17,298 bases of DNA, taken from the NCBI GenBank assembly GCA_045638545.1, contig JAZUBL010000060.1:1-17298 (forward strand). The letters are read 5' to 3'. The notes beneath the pieces were generated by a model that made no database searches, was not told the DNA's origin, and was given only the letters and a program-made list of their open reading frames with translations. A program made the position numbers and the translations under genes. Positions 11,570-17,298 of this stretch are shown one piece after another; the stretch's first letter is position 1; the number at the start of each line of letters is the position of its first letter. The DNA is from UMGS1071 sp045638545. GTDB taxonomy: Bacteria; Bacillota; Clostridia; Oscillospirales; Acutalibacteraceae.

Positions 11570-14185
11570 ATGGCAGATTTATCACCAATGATGAAACAGT
11601 ATTTCCAGATCAAAGAGCAGAATCCGGACACGCTGCTGTTTTTCCGACTGGGCGATTTCTACGAGCTGTTCTTTGAGGACGCCAAAATCGCTTCCCGTGA
11701 ACTGGAACTGACCCTGACCGGCAGAGACTGCGGTCAGGAGGAGCGTGCGCCAATGTGCGGTGTACCGTTCCACAGCAGTGAAAACTACATTGCCCGCCTT
11801 GTGGCAAAAGGCTATAAAGTTTCTATCTGCGAGCAGATGGAAAATCCGGCAGAAGCAAAGGGCCTCGTTAAGCGTGACGTGATCCGCACCATTACCCCTG
11901 GTACGGTAATGGAGAGCAGTATGCTGGATGAAACAAAAAACAACTTCATCAGCGCTGTGTATCAGAACGGCCAGCGCGCCGGTGTCTGTTTTGCAGATAT
12001 CTCTACCGGTGAGCTGCACGCTACTGTGCTGGACGGCTGCGGCTGCGCAGAGTCAAGACTGAAGGACGAACTGTCCCGGTTTTCCCCGAGAGAACTGCTG
12101 ATCAATAGTGAAGTCACTACCATGACAGGGCTGGCTGTGTTTTTAAAAGACAAGCTGTCTGTTTCCGTGGAGTGCCTTGACGATGAAGTGTTTGCAAAAG
12201 AACACTGTGCGGCACTGGTTCTGCGCCAGTTTCAGGCACCAAATCTGGAAGCGCTGCAGCTGGAGCATCAGCCGGAAATCGTCAGCGCCGTAGGCGCACT
12301 GCTGCAGTATCTGCAGCGAACACAGCGCACCGGCGTAGAGCGGATGAACCGCATCGAACTGTACCAGAATTCCCAGTATATGCAGCTGGATCTCAATGCC
12401 AGACGCAATCTGGAACTGTTTGAAACCATGCGCAACAAAGAGAAGAAAGGTTCTCTCCTTTGGGTGCTGGACAAAACAAAAACAGCCATGGGCAAGCGTC
12501 TCATCCGCAGTTGGATCTGCCAGCCGCTGCTGAACCCGGCGCCGATCACACGACGCCATGACGCAGTGGAAGAGCTGACAAAGAACAGCATTCTGCGGGA
12601 TGACCTGATGGCAGAGCTGCAGGGCGTGCCGGATATGGAACGCCTGATGACACGCATTGTGTACGGCTCCGCCAACGGCAGAGAACTGCGCAGCCTGTAT
12701 GCTGCTCTGACCCATCTGCCAATGATCGCGGCTATGCTCAGCGATGTGAAAGCGCCGCTGCTGCAGGAGCTTGTTTCCCGCATCGATCTGATGGAAGACG
12801 TGAAGGATCTCATTGGCAGAGCCATTGTGGAAGATCCACCGTTCTCTATTCGGGAAGGCGGTATCATCAAAGAGGGTTACCACGCAGAGCTGGATCAGCT
12901 GAAAAGCGATATGAACAACGGCAAAGGCCTCATTGCACAGATCGAAGCAGCAGAGCGGGAGCGCACCGGCATTCCAAAGCTGAAGGTTGGTTACAACCGC
13001 GTGTTCGGCTACTATCTGGAAGTGACCAACTCCTACAAAAATCAGGTGCCGGAGGAATACATCCGCAAGCAGACCTTAACCAACTGCGAGCGTTACATTA
13101 CCCCGGAACTGAAAGAGCTGGAGGGCCGTATTCTCGGCGCCCATGACAAGTCTATTCAGCTGGAAACACAGCTTTTTGACGAAGTGCGGAACTTTGTAGC
13201 GGCTCAGCTGGACAGAGTGCAGCAGACAGCCGGTGTGCTGGCACAGCTGGACGTACTGGCTTCTTTTGCGGCGGTGTCGGTGAAATACCGTTACACCCGC
13301 CCGATGATAAGCCTCAACGGCAAAATCATGCTGAAGGACAGCCGTCACCCGGTGGTAGAAGCGCTCTTAAATGGTGCCCCATTCGTACCGAATGACGTGC
13401 TTCTGGATCAGAACGAAAACCGCGTAGCAATTATTACAGGCCCGAATATGGCCGGTAAATCTACTTATATGCGTCAGGTGGCATTGATCGTCATTATGGC
13501 GCAGATCGGCTGCTTTGTGCCGGCGGCATCAGCTGAGATCGGCATTGTAGACAGCGTGTTTACCCGCGTTGGCGCATCCGATGACCTGTCCTCCGGTCAG
13601 TCTACTTTTATGGTGGAGATGACCGAAGTAGCAGACATCCTGAAAAATGCGACTCGCAACAGTCTGCTGATTCTGGACGAGATCGGCCGCGGCACCTCTA
13701 CCTTTGATGGTATGAGTATTGCCCGTGCTGTGCTGGAGTATGTGGCTTCCACCAAAACGCTGGGAGCTAAGGCGCTGTTTGCTACCCACTACCATGAGCT
13801 GACAGCCCTGGAAGACCTGCTGGACGGTGTAAAGAACTACAACATTGCCGTGAAGAAGCGCGGCGATGATATTACGTTCCTGCGCAGGATCATCCGCGGC
13901 GGCGCCGATGACAGCTACGGTGTGGAAGTTGCTAAGCTGGCAGGTGTACCAAACAAAGTGGTCACCAGAGCGAAGCAGATTCTGCAGGAGTTGGAAAGCG
14001 GCGGCGAGGTGACACCGCCGAAGGGTGCCCGCAAAAAAGAAGAGGCATCGGACTGCCAGATCACCTTTACACCGGATCACCACGTGGAGCTGATCGGCAG
14101 ACTGAAAAATCTGGACGTGAACGCACTGACACCAATCGAGTGTATGAACGTTCTCTTTGAACTGACAAAATTAGCAAACTTATAA
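11570..14185 (+). CDS. mutS: DNA mismatch repair protein MutS
   Basis: An 871-residue mismatch-recognition ATPase. The N-terminal mismatch-binding domain has the Phe-X-Glu wedge in GDFYELFFEDA (Phe30, Glu32). Connector, lever and clamp domains follow. The C-terminal ATPase has Walker A GPNMAGKST (624-632), signature region GASDDLSSGQSTFMVEM, Walker B ILDEIG (Asp703-Glu704) with GRGTSTFDG, and the H-loop ATHYHEL. Near the C-terminus QITFT (830-834) resembles the sliding-clamp-binding motif of Gram-positive MutS. Length and motifs are those of full-length MutS (not MutS2: no Smr domain). The ribosome site is GGAAGGAG. mutL starts 20 bp downstream, so the two proteins are made together. Confidence 0.98.
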   Translation: MADLSPMMKQYFQIKEQNPDTLLFFRLGDFYELFFEDAKIASRELELTLTGRDCGQEERAPMCGVPFHSSENYIARLVAKGYKVSICEQMENPAEAKGLVKRDVIRTITPGTVMESSMLDETKNNFISAVYQNGQRAGVCFADISTGELHATVLDGCGCAESRLKDELSRFSPRELLINSEVTTMTGLAVFLKDKLSVSVECLDDEVFAKEHCAALVLRQFQAPNLEALQLEHQPEIVSAVGALLQYLQRTQRTGVERMNRIELYQNSQYMQLDLNARRNLELFETMRNKEKKGSLLWVLDKTKTAMGKRLIRSWICQPLLNPAPITRRHDAVEELTKNSILRDDLMAELQGVPDMERLMTRIVYGSANGRELRSLYAALTHLPMIAAMLSDVKAPLLQELVSRIDLMEDVKDLIGRAIVEDPPFSIREGGIIKEGYHAELDQLKSDMNNGKGLIAQIEAAERERTGIPKLKVGYNRVFGYYLEVTNSYKNQVPEEYIRKQTLTNCERYITPELKELEGRILGAHDKSIQLETQLFDEVRNFVAAQLDRVQQTAGVLAQLDVLASFAAVSVKYRYTRPMISLNGKIMLKDSRHPVVEALLNGAPFVPNDVLLDQNENRVAIITGPNMAGKSTYMRQVALIVIMAQIGCFVPAASAEIGIVDSVFTRVGASDDLSSGQSTFMVEMTEVADILKNATRNSLLILDEIGRGTSTFDGMSIARAVLEYVASTKTLGAKALFATHYHELTALEDLLDGVKNYNIAVKKRGDDITFLRRIIRGGADDSYGVEVAKLAGVPNKVVTRAKQILQELESGGEVTPPKGARKKEEASDCQITFTPDHHVELIGRLKNLDVNALTPIECMNVLFELTKLANL

Positions 14186-14190
14186 AATAA

Positions 14191-14199
14191 AAGGAGGTG
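14191..14199 (+). promoter_or_regulatory. Ribosome binding site that sets the mutL start
   Basis: AAGGAGGTG, a near-complete match to the 16S 3' end, with its GGAGG 8 nt before the ATG at 14206. The in-frame GTG at 14197 lies within it and is not the start. Confidence 0.85.
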
Positions 14200-14205
14200 G
14201 ACAAC

Positions 14206-16212
14206 ATGGCAAAAATTCAGGTGCTGGATAAGCACGTTGCAGAACTGATTGCAGCCGGTGAAGTCATTGACCGCCCGGCTTCCGTTGTGAAGGAACTGGT
14301 GGAAAACGCCATTGATGCCGGTGCTTCTGCTGTGACAGTAGAAATCAAAAACGGCGGTGTAACATTCATCCGTGTTACCGACAATGGCTGCGGTATTCCG
14401 CGGGATCAGGTTTCCACAGCGTTTCTCCGTCATGCAACCAGCAAGGTGCAGGCAGAAGATGACCTGGAAAACATCATGACCCTTGGTTTCCGCGGCGAGG
14501 CACTGGCTTCCATCTGCGCTGTGGCAGAGGTGGAATTATTTACCCGCACAGCAGACGAACTGGCCGGTACCCACGTGCAGAACAGCGGCGGCGAGGAGCT
14601 TTGCCTGGAAGAAGCAGGCTGTGCCGTTGGTACGACTGTTGTTGTCCGCAATCTCTTTTTCAATACCCCTGCCAGACTGAAATTTCTGAAAACAGACGCA
14701 GTGGAAGGTTCCGCTGTGGGTGCGGTGATGGACAACATCGCATTGTCCCACCCGGAAATTTCCGTTCGCTTTATGAAAGATGGCAAAGACCAGCTTCACT
14801 CACCGGGCGACGGCAAGCTGAAGTCTGCAGTTTATGCTGTGTTCGGCAGAGAATTTACTGCAGGCCTGATGCCGGTGGATTACACACTGGACCACGTTCG
14901 CGTGTGGGGCTTTGTATCAAAGCCTTCTGCTGCAAGACCAAACAGAAGAATGCAGCACTTTTTCATCAATGGCCGTTATGTAAAGAGCCGTACTGCCATG
15001 GTGGCCATGGAGCAGGCCTTTAAAAACAGTATTATGGTTGGCAAATTCCCAGCCTGTGTATTGCACATGGAGCTGAACTGCCAGGCAGTTGACGTAAACG
15101 TTCACCCGACAAAACTGGAAGTTCGCTTTGTCAATGAGCGGCCTGTATTCGATGCCGTCTATCACGGTGTGCAGACTGCCCTTCACCAGGAGGACACCCC
15201 AACGGTGATAACCTTCCGGGAAGAGAAAAAGCCGAACCTGCCGATTTTCCCAAAGGGAGAAGGCGGCAGCCAGATGCAGTTTCAGGTAAAGCAGACCGTA
15301 GCGCCTGCCAAAGCAGCTGCACCGGTACAGCCTGCAAAACCGGTGATCCCACCGCAGCCAAAGGCAGCAGAGCAGAAGAATGTTTGGGATTTCCTGAACA
15401 TGGATGCGCCTGCAAAACCAAAAATGGTGCTGAAAGACAGCGGCCGTCCTTCTCCGTTTGCAGAAGCGGAACCGGAATCGGAGAAAAATCCGGTTCCTCC
15501 GGTACAGAAACAGGAAGCAATTGCTGCGAAAGTGACGCTGCCGGTGAAGCAGGAGCAGATTTTCTCTGTGAAAGAAGAACCTGTTGTTCCGGCTCCGGTG
15601 GAAGAAGCGCCTGTGCTGATTCCGGAGGAGGAAGCACCGGTCAGAACAAGAGTGGTCGGTGAGATTTTCGATACATACTGCATTGTAGAACGAAGTGACG
15701 ATACCATTCTGCTGATCGACAAGCACGCCGCCCATGAACGCCTTCTTTATGAAAAGCTGAAGGAAGAACACGGCAGCAGCTGTGCGCAGGTTCTGCTGGA
15801 ACCTGTGACTGTTACCTTGCAGAAAGAAGAATACAGCATGGTGCTGGAAGCGAAGGAAACCTTCTTTGATGCCGGATTTGAGCTGGATGATTTCGGTGCA
15901 GGTACAATTTTAGTTCGCACAGCACCGCTGTATCTGGACGGCGGCGACATTGCTTCTACTGTGCTGGAAATGGCAGGCTATCTCTGCAGCAGAAAGACAG
16001 ATCTTTCCACAGAACATATGGACTGGATCTATCACAATATCGCCTGCCGTGCGGCAATTAAAGCCGGCAATAAAACAACAACGGAAGAACTGGTTGCTCT
16101 GGCCAATAAGCTGGAGGAAAACCCGGACATCCGATACTGTCCGCATGGAAGACCGATTTCCATTATGATGCGGAAAAAAGATTTAGAAAAACAATTCGGC
16201 AGAATTCAATAA
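14206..16212 (+). CDS. mutL: DNA mismatch repair endonuclease MutL
   Basis: A 668-residue GHKL ATPase that links MutS recognition to strand incision. The N-terminal ATPase motifs are complete: ELVENAIDAGA with Glu33 and Asn34, DNGCGI, FLRHATSK and GFRGEALASI. The C-terminal domain is the endonuclease type, with DKHAAHERLLYE (505-516), QVLLEP (528-533, sliding-clamp-binding type), ACR (613-615) and CPHGRP (645-650) forming the metal site. This means strand cutting does not depend on MutH, as expected outside the enterobacteria. The two domains are joined by a long Pro/Glu/Val/Lys-rich linker (about residues 335-480) without predicted structure. The ribosome site at 14191-14199 fixes the start. 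It is followed 28 bp later by miaA, a mutL-miaA linkage also found in enterobacteria. Confidence 0.98.
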   Translation: MAKIQVLDKHVAELIAAGEVIDRPASVVKELVENAIDAGASAVTVEIKNGGVTFIRVTDNGCGIPRDQVSTAFLRHATSKVQAEDDLENIMTLGFRGEALASICAVAEVELFTRTADELAGTHVQNSGGEELCLEEAGCAVGTTVVVRNLFFNTPARLKFLKTDAVEGSAVGAVMDNIALSHPEISVRFMKDGKDQLHSPGDGKLKSAVYAVFGREFTAGLMPVDYTLDHVRVWGFVSKPSAARPNRRMQHFFINGRYVKSRTAMVAMEQAFKNSIMVGKFPACVLHMELNCQAVDVNVHPTKLEVRFVNERPVFDAVYHGVQTALHQEDTPTVITFREEKKPNLPIFPKGEGGSQMQFQVKQTVAPAKAAAPVQPAKPVIPPQPKAAEQKNVWDFLNMDAPAKPKMVLKDSGRPSPFAEAEPESEKNPVPPVQKQEAIAAKVTLPVKQEQIFSVKEEPVVPAPVEEAPVLIPEEEAPVRTRVVGEIFDTYCIVERSDDTILLIDKHAAHERLLYEKLKEEHGSSCAQVLLEPVTVTLQKEEYSMVLEAKETFFDAGFELDDFGAGTILVRTAPLYLDGGDIASTVLEMAGYLCSRKTDLSTEHMDWIYHNIACRAAIKAGNKTTTEELVALANKLEENPDIRYCPHGRPISIMMRKKDLEKQFGRIQ

Positions 16213-16240
16213 ACTGCCTTATGGAAAGGAGGGAACCATT

Positions 16241-17218
16241 TTGACACAAACAGATAAGATCCCGGTGATCGCTGTGGCAGGGCCAACAGCCTCCGGCAAA
16301 AGCTGGCTGGCGGTGGAACTTGCCAAATGGCTGGACAGTGAGGTGGTTTCATCCGACTCCATGCAGATTTACCAGGAGATGACCATAGGCACTGCAAAAC
16401 CAACGCCGGAAGATATGGACGGCGTACCGCACCACATGGTGGACTTCCTGCCGATTACAGAACCATTCAGCGTAGCGGATTATGTTGCCAGAGCAGGGGA
16501 GTGTCTTCGTGACATTCACAGCCGCGGCAAGATCCCGATTCTGGCAGGCGGCACAGGACTGTATGTGCGGTCACTCCTGCAGAATCTGGATTTTTCCGAG
16601 GCGGATTCCGATCCGTCCCTGCGGGAAGAACTGCACCGCATAGCAGAAGAACAGGGCGTGGAAGTGCTCATGGAAGAATTGCGGCAGATCGATCCGGAAA
16701 CAGCGGCGCGCATTGAGCCGCGAAACATCCCGAGAGTGATCCGCGCTATTGAGCTGTACCGGGTGACCGGCAAAACCATGACCCAGCATCAGGAGGAGTC
16801 CCGCCGCACACCGTCGCCGTACGACGTGTGCATGATCGGTCTCAACTACCGTGACCGTGAGGTGCTCTATGACCGTATCAACCGCAGAGTGGATCTGATG
16901 ATGGAACAGGGACTGCTGGAAGAAGCAGACCGTGTTTTAAACATGGAAGGCGGCAAAACAGCGCTGCAGGCCATTGGTTATAAAGAACTGAAACCGTATC
17001 TGGACGGAGAACTTTCTCTGGAAGGTGCGGTGGAAAATATGAAACAGGGCACCCGCCGCTACGCAAAGCGGCAGCTGACCTGGTTCCGCCGGGAAGAGAA
17101 CATCCAGTGGCTCTACCCGGATGATTATGAAACAAAAGAACAGCTGCTGGAAGCAGCAAAAAAACTGATTACACAGTGTTTTGAGAGGAGGGGAATCGCA
17201 CAATATGAAGAAGAATAA
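16241..17218 (+). CDS. miaA: tRNA dimethylallyltransferase MiaA
   Basis: A 325-residue enzyme that transfers the dimethylallyl group of DMAPP to N6 of A37 in tRNAs reading U-starting codons; MiaB then thiomethylates the product. Walker A-like P-loop is GPTASGKS (14-21), followed by the conserved DSMQIY (39-44), GTAKPT (50-55), GVPHHMVD (61-68) and GGTGLYV (about 103-109) motifs. The C-terminal part has ALQAIGYKEL and the RRYAKRQLTWFRR signature. Length is normal. The start codon is TTG, with GGAGG 8 nt before it; no ATG is available before the P-loop. The 3' end overlaps the next gene by 14 bases, so transcription continues past the window. Confidence 0.98.
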   Translation: MTQTDKIPVIAVAGPTASGKSWLAVELAKWLDSEVVSSDSMQIYQEMTIGTAKPTPEDMDGVPHHMVDFLPITEPFSVADYVARAGECLRDIHSRGKIPILAGGTGLYVRSLLQNLDFSEADSDPSLREELHRIAEEQGVEVLMEELRQIDPETAARIEPRNIPRVIRAIELYRVTGKTMTQHQEESRRTPSPYDVCMIGLNYRDREVLYDRINRRVDLMMEQGLLEEADRVLNMEGGKTALQAIGYKELKPYLDGELSLEGAVENMKQGTRRYAKRQLTWFRREENIQWLYPDDYETKEQLLEAAKKLITQCFERRGIAQYEEE

Positions 17219-17298
17219 ACTGATCAAGCGTCTGGCAATTATCGGAATTATCATTGTTCTGATTATTTTCGTAGTAGTACAGATCGTCAATCTGGTCA
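17205..17298 (+). CDS. N-terminus of a membrane-anchored protein (runs off the window)
   Basis: Thirty-one codons are visible: a basic start (MKKNKLIKRL) followed by one strongly hydrophobic stretch of about 20 residues (AIIGIIIVLIIFVVVQIVNL). This is either a signal anchor or the first helix of a membrane protein. It cannot be identified from so little; periplasmic-adaptor (HlyD-like) and septum-formation-type proteins often begin like this. GAGGGG upstream provides a ribosome site inside the end of miaA, and the ATG at 17205 overlaps the miaA stop by 14 bases. The position is where hfq commonly follows miaA, but this sequence is not Hfq. Confidence 0.7.
   Translation, partial: MKKNKLIKRLAIIGIIIVLIIFVVVQIVNLV

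Noticed and set aside
14917..15771. Open minus-strand frame of 284 codons opposite mutL
   Set aside because: It lies within a gene with complete, conserved domains; the translation is Phe/Leu/Arg-rich without recognisable motifs, as expected from the antisense of Glu/Lys/Val-rich coding.
1..17298. CRISPR arrays, insertion sequences, integrases, attachment sites, toxin-antitoxin pairs, defence genes
   Set aside because: Looked for across both strands; no repeat-spacer array, transposase or terminal inverted repeats were found, and codon use appears even along the window.

Overview
This window looks like a piece of a low-to-moderate G+C Gram-positive chromosome (Bacillota, class Clostridia, most likely an Oscillospirales/Ruminococcaceae-type gut anaerobe). 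The evidence is the gene order yqeG / M24 peptidase / efp / CD1247-type zinc-ribbon protein, the order miaB-ymcA-mutS-mutL-miaA (matching the ymcB-ymcA...mutS-mutL order of Bacillus), strong AAGGAGG-type ribosome sites, frequent TTG starts, sigma-A promoters and compact hairpin-plus-T-run terminators. I see no insertion sequence, CRISPR array, phage gene, origin or other sign of recent transfer. This is mostly a core region.

Layout. (A) 2-1459: C-terminal half of SbcC, cut by the window edge. (B) 1610-3970: a self-contained transcription unit with its own promoter, a leader hairpin, a DUF1538 membrane protein, a tandem-domain PII-like protein joined to it by an ATGA overlap, and a terminator. 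(C) 4006-5030 on the minus strand: an MgtC/SapB membrane protein and ribosomal protein S21 (rpsU, 58 aa), with a terminator between them. (D) 5094-5427: divergent strong promoters for rpsU and tRNA-Trp(CCA), then three hairpins in a row after the tRNA. (E) 5439-8319: yqeG and an M24 aminopeptidase (ATGA overlap), then efp and a Cys/Asp-rich CD1247-type protein ending at a terminator. (F) 8351-9017: queH, sharing a bidirectional terminator with (G) an unrecognised 138-aa minus-strand gene at 9029-9445. (H) 9569-17298: a probable operon miaB-ymcA-mutS-mutL-miaA plus the start of a gene for an N-terminally anchored membrane protein.

How the genes fit together. Much of the window concerns decoding and genome integrity. 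MiaA and MiaB make ms2i6A at A37 of tRNAs that read U-starting codons, and the tRNA-Trp encoded here has the A36-A37-A38 loop such enzymes need. QueH makes queuosine in other tRNAs, EF-P relieves polyproline stalling and S21 acts in initiation. MutS and an endonuclease-type MutL carry out mismatch repair, and SbcC processes DNA hairpins and ends.

The least understood unit is DUF1538-PII. An internally duplicated membrane protein is translationally coupled to an internally duplicated PII-like protein that lacks the usual nucleotide-binding signature. I rate it the best candidate for an undescribed system: a transporter gated by a PII-like sensor. The Asp-Cys repeat in the protein downstream of EF-P is the next most unusual feature.
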